DNA from: JANMEB01 sp041740495
Lineage (GTDB): Bacteria; Planctomycetota; Planctomycetia; Pirellulales; Pirellulaceae
Direction: 5' to 3'
DNA length: 16,910 nucleotides
NCBI GenBank assembly: GCA_041740495.1
Contig: JBGSLW010000133.1
Coordinates: forward strand, 1 to 16,910
Part shown: piece by piece, positions 1-7,001 of the stretch
Layout of the letters: each line of letters starts with the position of its first letter
Position numbering within the stretch: the first letter of the stretch is position 1
Position numbers and translations under genes: made by a program
The notes under the pieces: model-generated
Seen by the model: only the letters and a program-made list of their open reading frames with translations
What the model was told of the DNA's origin: nothing
The model's database searches: none

Positions 1-2
1 GG

Positions 3-1181
3 TCCTCACCGTCTCCGTCGCGGCGCCGCCAGTCGATCGCTGCCGGCGAAGCCGCCCTAGCCGCCGGCGAAGTCGGATTCGTTTTGGTTGCCGGCGGACA
101 AGGATCGCGGCTGGGGTTGCCGCTCCCCAAGGGAATGCTCCCCTTAGGTCCTGTTTCGCATCGCACCCTTTTCGAAATTATCTTAAATTCGGTTCACGCC
201 TGGCGGCACAGGACGGGCGGTGTCATTCCGGTCTGCATCATGACCAGCCCGGCGACTCACGACGCCACGGTCCGGTATTGTGCCGAACACGGCAATCTGG
301 GGTTTGCCCCAGACGATTTAGAGATTTTCTGCCAGGCGACCATGCCCGCCGTCGACGCGGTGAGCGGCAAGTTGTTGCTCGCCCAGAAACATGAACTGGC
401 GCTCAGCCCCGACGGCCATGGGGGGATGTTGGGCGCGCTGCATCGGCGGGGTGTTTTGGAGCGGCTGCTGCGCCGAGGGATCAAGCATCTTTTCTATGGA
501 CAAGTGGACAATCCCTTGTTGCAAGTTTGCGATCCGCTGACCTTGGGAGCGCATATCCTGCACGGTTCGCAGATGACGACGCAGGCGATTCGCAAGAGCG
601 ACCCTTTGCAGCGCGTGGGGAACATCGTATCGGTGGACGGGCGCGTGCAGATCATCGAGTACAGCGATTTGCCTGAAGCTGTCGCGCGGCAACGCGGCCC
701 GGATGGCCAATTGAAACTTTGGGCGGGCAGCATCGCGGTCCACGTTTTCGACATCGCCTTCTTGGCGCGGAGCGCCGGACAGGCGGACGCGTTGCCCTTT
801 CATTGGGCGCGAAAGCGAGTTGCGTATGTCGGAAGCGACGGCCAGCGCGTGGAGCCTTGTGAGAACAACGCGATCAAATTCGAGCGCTTTATTTTTGACT
901 TGCTCCCCTGGGCACGCGCGCCGCTGGTCTTGGAGATCGATCCGGCCGATGGCTTTGCTCCGGTCAAAAACGACGCCGGCGCCGCGACGGAGACGGTGCG
1001 GACCGCTCAACAAGCGATGGTGCGGCGGCATCAGCGCTGGCTTCGACAATGCGGTGTCGCGATTGCCGACGACATTCCCGTCGAAATTTGTCCGCAATTT
1101 GCCCTAGACCCGCAGGAACTTAGCGCCAAACTAGGTGGATTAACGGCCGTCGACGCCCCCCTGTTTTTTTCCTCGACTTGA
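3..1181 (+). CDS. UDPGP-family uridylyltransferase (UDP-GlcNAc pyrophosphorylase-like), 5' end missing
   Basis: This gene encodes a cytoplasmic nucleotidyltransferase that should join UTP and a sugar 1-phosphate (GlcNAc-1-P or hexose-1-P) to give a UDP-sugar. The reading frame is open to the left edge, and the codons before position 84 encode AAGEVGFVLVAGGQGSRLG, so the TTG at 84 is an internal Leu and the true start lies outside the window. Visible family features, in order, are the nucleotide loop GGQGSRLG followed by PKG, the segment GHGGMLGAL, the metal/UTP-site motif GQVDNPLL, a VGNIVSVDG strand, and a late CENNAIKFERFIFD segment. These fit the UAP1/AGX type better than bacterial GalU. 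About 392 codons are present, so roughly 60-90 N-terminal residues are probably missing. The stop overlaps or abuts nothing; the next gene starts 83 nt downstream on the same strand and also makes an activated sugar, suggesting one operon. The sugar substrate is an inference. Confidence 0.88.
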   Translation, partial: SSPSPSRRRQSIAAGEAALAAGEVGFVLVAGGQGSRLGLPLPKGMLPLGPVSHRTLFEIILNSVHAWRHRTGGVIPVCIMTSPATHDATVRYCAEHGNLGFAPDDLEIFCQATMPAVDAVSGKLLLAQKHELALSPDGHGGMLGALHRRGVLERLLRRGIKHLFYGQVDNPLLQVCDPLTLGAHILHGSQMTTQAIRKSDPLQRVGNIVSVDGRVQIIEYSDLPEAVARQRGPDGQLKLWAGSIAVHVFDIAFLARSAGQADALPFHWARKRVAYVGSDGQRVEPCENNAIKFERFIFDLLPWARAPLVLEIDPADGFAPVKNDAGAATETVRTAQQAMVRRHQRWLRQCGVAIADDIPVEICPQFALDPQELSAKLGGLTAVDAPLFFSST

Positions 1182-1264
1182 CGCGTCGCCGGCGGCCTCG
1201 CCGACTGCGAAAGCACCCGGCCGACGGCGAATTGAAACTCCAGATCCTCCCCCCTCCCACTGCG

Positions 1265-2356
1265 ATGAATTCATCACCTTTGTACGCACTGATCATGGCG
1301 GGCGGCGCCGGCACTCGATTTTGGCCAGCGTCCCGTGCAGCCCGGCCGAAACAGCTCTTGCGGCTGCGGGGGCCGCGGTCCCTCCTTCAAGAAACGATGG
1401 ATCGGTTGGAAGGGCTTTGTCCACCCGAACAACGGTTGGTGATGACGCAGCGGGTGCTGATCGACCCCATCGCCGAACAACTCCCTGAACTCCCGGTCCA
1501 GGCGATTTTGGGCGAGCCGTGCAAACGTGATACCGCACCGTGTATCGGCTTGGCCGCATTCTGGATCGCACGCCGCGACCCCCAGGCCACGATGCTGGTC
1601 CTGCCGGCCGATCATATCATCCAAGCGGTCGATGCCTTCCACGCGGCGGTCGAGCGGGGTCGGCAGCTGTTGGACGCGACGCCAGGTCGCATCGTGACGT
1701 TCGGCATCCCCCCCAGCTATCCAGCGGAAGTCTTCGGGTACGTGGAGCGAGCGGACCAGCCTCTCGACGCCGGCTCCCCAACCGCCTATCGCGTCCAGCA
1801 ATTCCGCGAGAAACCGCGGCGGGCTCAAGCCGAAGTCTTTTTGCGGGCAGGGACCTTCTCCTGGAACTCAGGAATTTTTCTTTGGCGCGTGTCCACGATC
1901 TTGGACGCAATCCAGCGGTACGAGCCCGAGATGTTCGCCGGATTGCAGCGGATCGCCGCGGCGTTCGATTCCCCGGAGTTCCCCCAGGTCTTCGCGGAGG
2001 AATTCGCGAGACTGCCGGCCAAGTCGATCGATTACGCGGTGTTGGAACGCCACGACCAGGTCTGCATGATCGAAGCGCCGTTCGATTGGGACGATGTCGG
2101 CAACTGGTCGGCGCTCCCGCGCCTGGCCGGCTCGGACGACCAAGGAAATACCATCTTGGCGAATCACGTTGGGATCGATTGTCGGAATTGCCTGGTGCAC
2201 GGGATGGACGAACATCTGATCGTGACCATCGGCGTCCAGGATCTGATCGTGGTCCAGACCCCCGACGCGACGTTGATTGCCTCGCGGCAGGACGAAGAGA
2301 AAATCCGGGAGGTGGTCCAACAACTGGCGGCGCAGGGAAAGGATCGCTATCTCTAA
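1265..2356 (+). CDS. manC: mannose-1-phosphate guanylyltransferase (GDP-mannose pyrophosphorylase)
   Basis: The product (363 aa) should convert GTP and mannose 1-phosphate to GDP-mannose in the cytoplasm, feeding glycan and polysaccharide synthesis. It opens with the signature MAGGAGTRFWPASR and continues with PKQLL, the acceptor-site stretch LPADHII, REKP, WNSGIFLW and FDWDDVGNW, then a C-terminal left-handed-helix-like tail (DLIVVQTPDATLIA). All of these are typical of the ManC/RfbM nucleotidyltransferase domain. The length matches the single-domain form; the isomerase half of bifunctional ManC/AlgA is absent. I chose ATG 1265 because the family N-terminus starts a few residues before the glycine loop; the only upstream in-frame alternative is the TTG at 1178, which would add an unrelated Arg-rich leader. 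The ribosome site is weak. The gene follows the UDPGP gene by 83 nt and is probably co-transcribed with it. Confidence 0.93.
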   Translation: MNSSPLYALIMAGGAGTRFWPASRAARPKQLLRLRGPRSLLQETMDRLEGLCPPEQRLVMTQRVLIDPIAEQLPELPVQAILGEPCKRDTAPCIGLAAFWIARRDPQATMLVLPADHIIQAVDAFHAAVERGRQLLDATPGRIVTFGIPPSYPAEVFGYVERADQPLDAGSPTAYRVQQFREKPRRAQAEVFLRAGTFSWNSGIFLWRVSTILDAIQRYEPEMFAGLQRIAAAFDSPEFPQVFAEEFARLPAKSIDYAVLERHDQVCMIEAPFDWDDVGNWSALPRLAGSDDQGNTILANHVGIDCRNCLVHGMDEHLIVTIGVQDLIVVQTPDATLIASRQDEEKIREVVQQLAAQGKDRYL

Positions 2357-2408
2357 CGCGGAGCGCCGATTCCAATACGGGCCAGCCCCGTCACCCTGCC
2401 CGGTCCCT

Positions 2409-2424
2409 CGCGGCGGGGGAGAGG
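2409..2424 (-). repeat. short intergenic repeat, CCTCTCCCCCGC type, copy 1
   Basis: Read on the minus strand this is CCTCTCCCCCGCCGCG. It matches 15 of 16 bases of the element at 3980-3995. It lies in the 84-nt gap between two convergent genes (stops at 2356 and 2441). C/T-rich stretches with G-rich complements of this kind are scattered between genes in many planctomycete and other high-GC genomes. It could help end transcription from both sides, but there is no T-tract and the possible stem is short. Confidence 0.4.
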
Positions 2425-2440
2425 CTCATGGGACAGGCGC

Positions 2441-3919
2441 TTAGTTGTTGTCCCCCAGTTGCAGGCGTTCCAAGTCGTACTCCAACCGCTCCTTTTCCTT
2501 TTGCAAATCGTCGAGCTTGGTCTTGCTCTTCGCCAGCGCTTGTTCGTTGGTCGCCCGTTGTGCTTGGAGTTCGTGCAAGCGCGCCTCCAATTCGCCGATC
2601 GCCTTTTGCAATTCGTCTTCCCGGATCGAGCTTTGTTCCAATTCCCGCTCGATCCCCGATGTATCGACGCCGGCGGCCATTTCGCTTTCGATTTCCTGGA
2701 GCCGATGTTGAACCGTTTCGATTTCCGACTTGTACAGCACGGCCGGGGCAAGTTCGCCGGAGCGAAGCGGCTCCAGGACGCTGAGGATGGTGGCGGCGGG
2801 TAGCGCCAAACTGTCGACTCGACCGGCCCGAGCGATATTCACGCCGACGATCTGGCCCGTCAGATCGACGACCGGACCGCCGCAGTCGTTGGGCGCCAAT
2901 GTCGTGTCATGCTGGAGCGCCATGGGGAAGCCCAGCCGGCGACGGCTAATGCGCCCTCCCATCTGATTCTGCACGTCGCTGCGATCCAGATTGGAGTCCA
3001 CGGCACTCCGTTCGGCGAGCTTGATCTTAAACTTTCGCTCATTGCCATCCCGCAGGAGGGTGATTTCGACGACTTCCCCCGCGATATGTTGTTGTACGCT
3101 GGTAATCAGATCAATCTGGTTGGTTTTCGGTTGCCCGTCGAGCGCGATGATCACATCGTTGATCAAAACTCCGGCTTTCTCCGCGGGCGAATTCGCCAGG
3201 ACGCGAGTGACCCGCACGCCATTGTCGGCTTGAGCCAAATTCACTCCCATAAATCCACTGGGGGAGGGAATGGCTCGCGGCAACACGCTGACGATCCCCA
3301 GTTTCGGAGTCAACCCCGGACGCGGGGTGATCAGCCAATAGCCCACAGCGGGCGGGTCGCCGGTGCTCCAATGTGCGGCGGGCAAGCCGTTCGCTTCCAC
3401 TTTGAGCAATGCCAAATCGGTCGGTTCATGAATTCCCTGAACCCGGGCGGTCAGTTCCCGGCCGTCCGATAAACGGCAACGCAAATCACCGCGCAACTCG
3501 CTGGCTTTGGTCAGAATCAACCCCTCGGCATCCACAATCGTCCCCAGGGCAACGTAATTCTTCCGCGTGCTCGAAAGGACTGCCACGGTCACCGACTGGG
3601 CCTGCGCCTTGATCGGTTCGATGGCTTGCAGAATCACCGAATTTTGCCGATCAAACGTGCGAACCGGAGTCTCCTCGCCCGGCGCTTCCTCCTCCTGTTC
3701 GGCCGCGGCCTGAGGTGCCGTCGACTCTGCGGAAGTCGAATCGGGCCCCGACTTCTCTTGATTCCCCTTCGCTTGTTCATCCCCTTGCTCGCGCGCACTG
3801 TCCTGTGGGGAGCGAGTCGCCTCGGGCAGAGCCTCCGGCGACGCTGTTTGCGACCATCCGCTGCCGGCCAGCGTTGCCATCACCACCATCATCCATGCCG
3901 CGAAAAACCTACGCATCAT
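2441..3919 (-). CDS. exported HtrA-like pseudoprotease with PDZ inserted in the trypsin fold and a C-terminal coiled coil
   Basis: The product (492 aa) is exported and probably acts as a binding or scaffolding protein, not a protease. Residues 1-24 look like a signal peptide, followed by an acidic, low-complexity linker (about 25-90). Residues 95-215 resemble the first half of an HtrA trypsin domain. A PDZ domain follows (about 222-303, starting FMGVNLAQ), and the second half of the protease fold comes after it (about 325-385). The triad is broken: LTKAS stands where HtrA has LTNAH (Ser140 for His), Asp168 in EPTDLALLKV is kept, and NDCGGP (Cys346) replaces GDSGGP. Residues 396-488 form a heptad-rich, highly charged coiled coil. 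ATG 3919 is preferred because GGGAG lies 7 nt before it; the longer GTG at 3940 would put that site inside the gene. It lies 100 nt downstream of the intact HtrA-like gene and is probably in its operon. Confidence 0.85.
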   Translation of the reverse strand: MMRRFFAAWMMVVMATLAGSGWSQTASPEALPEATRSPQDSAREQGDEQAKGNQEKSGPDSTSAESTAPQAAAEQEEEAPGEETPVRTFDRQNSVILQAIEPIKAQAQSVTVAVLSSTRKNYVALGTIVDAEGLILTKASELRGDLRCRLSDGRELTARVQGIHEPTDLALLKVEANGLPAAHWSTGDPPAVGYWLITPRPGLTPKLGIVSVLPRAIPSPSGFMGVNLAQADNGVRVTRVLANSPAEKAGVLINDVIIALDGQPKTNQIDLITSVQQHIAGEVVEITLLRDGNERKFKIKLAERSAVDSNLDRSDVQNQMGGRISRRRLGFPMALQHDTTLAPNDCGGPVVDLTGQIVGVNIARAGRVDSLALPAATILSVLEPLRSGELAPAVLYKSEIETVQHRLQEIESEMAAGVDTSGIERELEQSSIREDELQKAIGELEARLHELQAQRATNEQALAKSKTKLDDLQKEKERLEYDLERLQLGDNN

Positions 3920-3979
3920 CCGCAAACTCCCACTTCTCACGACCCAACCATTTGCAAGGCAACCGCCCCGACTCCCAGC

Positions 3980-3995
3980 CCTCTCCCCCGCTGCG
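3980..3995 (+). repeat. short intergenic repeat, CCTCTCCCCCGC type, copy 2
   Basis: CCTCTCCCCCGCTGCG on the plus strand, the partner of the element at 2409-2424 in the opposite orientation. It lies in the 100-nt gap between the two HtrA-like genes. The G-rich bases that follow (GGCGGAAAGAG) could pair with part of it to make an imperfect hairpin in the transcript of the two-gene unit. Confidence 0.4.
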
Positions 3996-4019
3996 GCGGA
4001 AAGAGTCTTGGAATGGAGC

Positions 4020-5060
4020 CTACGGTCGCCGCCGCACCGTCATCGTCAATTCCACTTTCTGTCCGTTGCGCTCCACGCCGACCGCAATCTTTTGGCCGAC
4101 GCGCAGTTGGAAGAAACGGATCATCAATTGTTCACGACTCTCCAAGGGATTCCCGTCGAACTCGCGAATCACATCCCCCACCTGCATTCCCGCCTCGGAC
4201 GCGGGACTGTCCGGAGTGACTTCCGTCACGTCGAGTGCACCTTCCTTCAGGGTGAACCCTAGCCAGGGCGACGCTCGACTGCCGCCGATCTCCTCTTTCG
4301 ATTCCAGATTGTCCCATTCCGTCAGGTACTGGTCGATCGGCACATGCAAATTGTCGTTCAGGCTCGCCCCGATCCGGCTGTGGATTCCGACGACTCGACC
4401 TTCCATGTCGACCAAAGGACCGCCCGAGTCCCCTCCGACCAGCGTGCAATCGGTCTTGAGCACCCGCGATGTCAACGCCAACAGCCGTCCGATCCGGACC
4501 ACCATTCCGCGAGGTTCCTGGTAGCCGCCTGGATGCCCGACCGCCATCAACCATTGCCCCAGCCGCATTTCGCCAGACTCCCCCATTTCGAGGTAGTCCC
4601 AGTCACCGGTTTCCGTGATTTTCAGCATTCCGGAATCGACCGGGTGGTTCATTCCCAGGGTAACGGCCTTCAATCGTCGCCCCGTCGGCAGCGTCACGAT
4701 CGCATCCACATCGGGCTGGCCAATCACATGGGCGGCCGTCAGCACCAAGCCGTCGCTACTGACGATCACTCCGCTCCCTTGAGCGCCCTGGCATTCAATC
4801 CCGACCGTCGCCTGTTTGACCTCTTCCGCAAGTTGGTGGACATGCTCTTGCATCGCCCGGAGGTCGGCGACCGTCGTGGGGAGTACTTCCCCGGAAAGAA
4901 TCTTTTCTAATGGCGCCGAGGTGGGTTCATCGTTCGCCTGGGGGGCGGCGGCGATTTGCGAGGTCTCTTGGTAGGCGCTGGCGGGCATCGCAGCCGCCAA
5001 TCCCATCGTCGCCCAGAGGACCCACGCCGGCCAAACTCTTGGAATCGAATACCAACCCAT
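4020..5060 (-). CDS. exported HtrA/DegP-like serine protease with one PDZ domain
   Basis: The product (346 aa) is a trypsin-like protease of the envelope, family S1C/HtrA, expected to degrade or refold damaged exported proteins. A signal peptide (1-29, ending PASA) is followed by a linker with a short helical stretch (about 60-85), the protease domain (about 85-250) and a C-terminal PDZ domain (about 263-343). The triad is complete: His111 in LTAAHVIG, Asp142 in HPVDSGMLK and Ser212 in GGDSGGPLVD. It has one PDZ domain, where DegP has two. ATG 5060 is chosen because GGAG lies 5 nt upstream and the signal peptide begins there; ATG 5093 in the same frame has no clear ribosome site. The pseudoprotease gene follows 100 nt downstream, which suggests a functional pair. 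Confidence 0.92.
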   Translation of the reverse strand: MGWYSIPRVWPAWVLWATMGLAAAMPASAYQETSQIAAAPQANDEPTSAPLEKILSGEVLPTTVADLRAMQEHVHQLAEEVKQATVGIECQGAQGSGVIVSSDGLVLTAAHVIGQPDVDAIVTLPTGRRLKAVTLGMNHPVDSGMLKITETGDWDYLEMGESGEMRLGQWLMAVGHPGGYQEPRGMVVRIGRLLALTSRVLKTDCTLVGGDSGGPLVDMEGRVVGIHSRIGASLNDNLHVPIDQYLTEWDNLESKEEIGGSRASPWLGFTLKEGALDVTEVTPDSPASEAGMQVGDVIREFDGNPLESREQLMIRFFQLRVGQKIAVGVERNGQKVELTMTVRRRP

Positions 5061-5394
5061 AACAACTCCAACGGAGATTGTGGAATGTCGCATGCCGGTC
5101 CGCGGGGATTCCCGATCGCGATCCGCCAAGTCAGCCGGCCAGCCAATTTTGGAGGATCGGTTCCGGCAGGTTTCGTTACAGTTTGCCTAATTGTACCATC
5201 CACCTAAAGAATGGGGACCGCGAATTCAGTCGTAGAATCGACCGGTTGTCCCGATTAGTTTGCCTTTTCGGGAGCTGATTTCGTGACCGGACACCCTGTC
5301 GGCGGGTCGGTTGAAACCAATTTTGCTTCCCCGTAGAATCGTGCTGCCAGCGACCCGCTCGCCTCTTTCGGACTGCCAGGGACACGGATCCGCA
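5061..5394. other. divergent intergenic region between the HtrA-like genes and the hydrolase gene
   Basis: No gene is seen in these 334 bases. For the rightward gene a convincing promoter lies at 5311-5339. For the leftward HtrA-like genes only a lone -10-like hexamer is visible on the minus strand (TACAAT, 5190-5195) without a good -35, so that promoter is not assigned. A second TAGAAT on the plus strand at 5233-5238 also lacks a -35 partner. Confidence 0.5.
5311..5339 (+). promoter_or_regulatory. sigma70-type promoter for the MBL-fold hydrolase gene
   Basis: TTGAAA (5311-5316) and TAGAAT (5334-5339) are separated by exactly 17 nt; each differs from the consensus hexamer at one position. 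Transcription would start near 5346, giving a leader of about 49 nt before ATG 5395. Placing the promoter here argues against reading the in-frame TTG at 5311 as the translation start. Confidence 0.6.
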
Positions 5395-6177
5395 ATGCTC
5401 GAACGAAAGCCGATCTTTCCCCACGTCATCGAAATCAACCATCAGCTGGGCATGATGCTCGGCTGCAACGTATACATCGTCTACGATGAAAACGAATGGG
5501 TGATGATCGACATCGGCTACGAGGAGACGGTCGACGAGATCATTCAACTGGTCCGCGAGCTCGACCTCCCCTTTTCGCAGTGCAAGTACCTGATCGCCAC
5601 GCACGCGGACGTCGATCACATCCAGGGCCTGGCCAAGGCCAAACAGATCTTGCGGACCAGGGTGGCAGCCCATCCGTTGGCCGCGGAACCGCTGCGAACC
5701 GGCGATCGACTCTGGACCTTCGCTCAAATCGATGCGCAAGGAATCGACATGGCGATGCCTCCGGTGGAGGTCGATCAACTGCTGAACGACGGGGACACGA
5801 TCCAAGTCGGCAACTTGCAGCTCGACGTCTGGCTCACCCCGGGGCATACGAACAGCCAACTCTCCTTTCGCCTGGGGAACCTGTTGTTCAGCGGCGACAA
5901 TATCTACCGGGACGGATGTGTGGGTGCGATCGACGCGCACCACGGCAGCCATATCGCCGACTTCATCCTGTCGCTCGAGCGGATTCGCGACTGCGACGCC
6001 GAGTGGTTACTCCCCAGCCACGGCCCCGTCTACCGCAAGGACAACGCGTTGATTCGAAGGGCGATCGAACGGCTCAAGACCTATTTGCACATGGCCGATT
6101 TCGGCACATGTGCCGTCGATTGGCCGTTGATGGATGCGTACGAAGCGGAGTTGCGAGCCGGAATCCTGCCGAAATAG
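5395..6177 (+). CDS. metallo-beta-lactamase-fold hydrolase
   Basis: The product (260 aa) is a cytoplasmic MBL-fold protein with no signal peptide. It belongs to the broad glyoxalase II-like group; the substrate cannot be told from sequence. Metal-site motifs in order are THADVDHIQG (His70, Asp72, Asp74, His75), TPGHTNSQ (His151), SGDNIY (Asp168) and LPSHGPVY (His209). The first motif departs from the usual HxHxDH: the second His is Asp72, which may alter metal number or choice. ATG 5395 is taken because the core fold begins soon after it and the promoter at 5311-5339 rules out the upstream TTG. The ribosome site is moderate (AGGG, about 12 nt upstream). The gene stands alone: the neighbour on the left is divergent and the next gene on the right is about 300 nt away after a GC hairpin. 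Confidence 0.85.
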   Translation: MLERKPIFPHVIEINHQLGMMLGCNVYIVYDENEWVMIDIGYEETVDEIIQLVRELDLPFSQCKYLIATHADVDHIQGLAKAKQILRTRVAAHPLAAEPLRTGDRLWTFAQIDAQGIDMAMPPVEVDQLLNDGDTIQVGNLQLDVWLTPGHTNSQLSFRLGNLLFSGDNIYRDGCVGAIDAHHGSHIADFILSLERIRDCDAEWLLPSHGPVYRKDNALIRRAIERLKTYLHMADFGTCAVDWPLMDAYEAELRAGILPK

Positions 6178-6182
6178 TCGCA

Positions 6183-6204
6183 GACCCCCTACCCCGTGGG
6201 GGTC
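6183..6204 (+). terminator. GC-rich hairpin just after the hydrolase stop codon
   Basis: GACCCCC (6183-6189) pairs perfectly with GGGGGTC (6198-6204) across an 8-nt loop, five bases after the stop of the MBL-fold gene. There is no T-tract, so it is at best a weak or Rho-assisted terminator. The remaining bases to 6471 hold a short CGT-repeat stretch near 6270 and no gene or promoter I can support. Confidence 0.4.
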
Positions 6205-6471
6205 GCCCCGCCCCCCGCAGATTTTGACCAGTTTACCCAGCAGGTAGAGGTTCTCCGGGAAGGCCGACCGATCGTCGTCGTCGTGAGAATTCTGCCGATT
6301 ATTCCTAGACTCCGTCTCGCAACGCCGCCGATGGACATTGCAGGCGCAGAGGATCCGCGGTCCCAGCCGGGATTCCACAGCGCCCCGATCACAACCCCGC
6401 CCTACCCTTTCAGGCGCTGCGGCGGGGAACCAAACCAGATCCGCGGTTCGGCCACATTGGGGGTTCCAGGC

Positions 6472-6801
6472 ATGTTTCGCCGTTTTGCAATTATCGCAGG
6501 AGTCGCAGTGGCCCTGGCGGTCACGTCTCAGCTGCAGTCTGCCCACGGGCAGGACCGAGCCTTCGGTCGCTCGTGGGGTGGTGACTACACCGCCCAAGAC
6601 TACACGCGTTTCTACCACTATCCGTACGTCTACTATCCCCACAACTATTGGGGCAACGAGTACTTCCGCAGCTCGGACAACATGTACCACCGGTATCCCG
6701 CCGAAATGCGAGTCCCCGTGTACAACCGGGCCTGGCACAATGAGTACCCGTCGCCGCGGCGGTACCATTGGGGGCACCAGTTCATCCTGGACGTGTTCTA
6801 G
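6472..6801 (+). CDS. small secreted Tyr/His-rich protein, Pirellulaceae type
   Basis: The product (109 aa) has a clear signal peptide (about 1-26, ending SAHG before QDRAF). The mature part of about 83 residues is very rich in Tyr, His, Arg and Trp, with motifs such as FYHYPYVYYPHNYWG, MYHRYPAEMRVPVYN and a C-terminal FILDVF. It has no Cys and no known catalytic motif. I recall close relatives of this kind being widespread in Pirellulaceae and sometimes carrying an unsupported label of calmodulin-binding protein; that is memory, not a search. It may be a periplasmic or cell-wall structural protein; the function is unknown. ATG 6472 is chosen because the signal peptide begins there, although the frame stays open upstream to 6196. 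A stable hairpin and a terminator follow the stop, so it appears to be a single-gene transcript. Confidence 0.8.
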   Translation: MFRRFAIIAGVAVALAVTSQLQSAHGQDRAFGRSWGGDYTAQDYTRFYHYPYVYYPHNYWGNEYFRSSDNMYHRYPAEMRVPVYNRAWHNEYPSPRRYHWGHQFILDVF

Positions 6802-6815
6802 ATCTCCCGATCGTA

Positions 6816-6837
6816 GAACAATTGTCCCCAATTGTTC
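6816..6837. other. perfect 9-bp inverted repeat
   Basis: GAACAATTG (6816-6824) and CAATTGTTC (6829-6837) are exact complements separated by only TCCC. It starts 14 nt after the stop of the small secreted protein gene and 26 nt before a second, GC-rich terminator hairpin. It may protect the 3' end of the mRNA or be a protein-binding site. No T-tract follows. Confidence 0.6.
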
Positions 6838-6862
6838 CCCTCCCATCACAATACCCGAAATA

Positions 6863-6899
6863 CCTCCTCGCGAGCGACGCATCTCGAGGGGGTTTTTTT
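6863..6899 (+). terminator. Rho-independent terminator
   Basis: The arms 6863-6874 (CCTCCTCGCGAG) and 6883-6892 (CTCGAGGGGG) pair with a 2-nt bulge and one wobble across an 8-nt loop, and are followed at once by seven T residues (6893-6899). It should end the transcript of the small secreted protein gene and insulate the parA promoter. Confidence 0.75.
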
Positions 6900-6959
6900 G
6901 TTGATCGCTAGCTGGCGATTCCGGCCGAACTTGTTCTGGCACGACCTGGCAGGGTTCTC

Positions 6960-6965
6960 TATACT
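6960..6965 (+). promoter_or_regulatory. candidate -10 element for parA
   Basis: TATACT (6960-6965) lies 36 nt before the parA ATG, matching TATAAT at five of six positions. No -35 is found at 16-18 nt; the nearest TTG-type hexamer (TTGTTC, 6931-6936) is 23 nt away, so the call rests on the -10 alone. Confidence 0.35.
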
Positions 6966-7001
6966 CCGCCCGCACGGAGCCTGCCATCGGAGGAACACGC
7001 C

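Noticed and set aside
318..1097. long minus-strand frame opposite the UDPGP gene
   Set aside because: No family resemblance or ribosome site; the opposite strand encodes a clear enzyme.
1540..2784. long open frame on the plus strand overlapping the mannose-1-phosphate guanylyltransferase gene
   Set aside because: The translation is low-complexity and Arg/Pro/Gly-rich, as expected for a GC-rich shadow frame, and it crosses the convergent gene end.
6937..6951. sigma54-like site TGGCAC-N4-TGGCA upstream of parA
   Set aside because: The GG and GC doublets are one base too close for a -24/-12 promoter, and the second box departs from TTGC.
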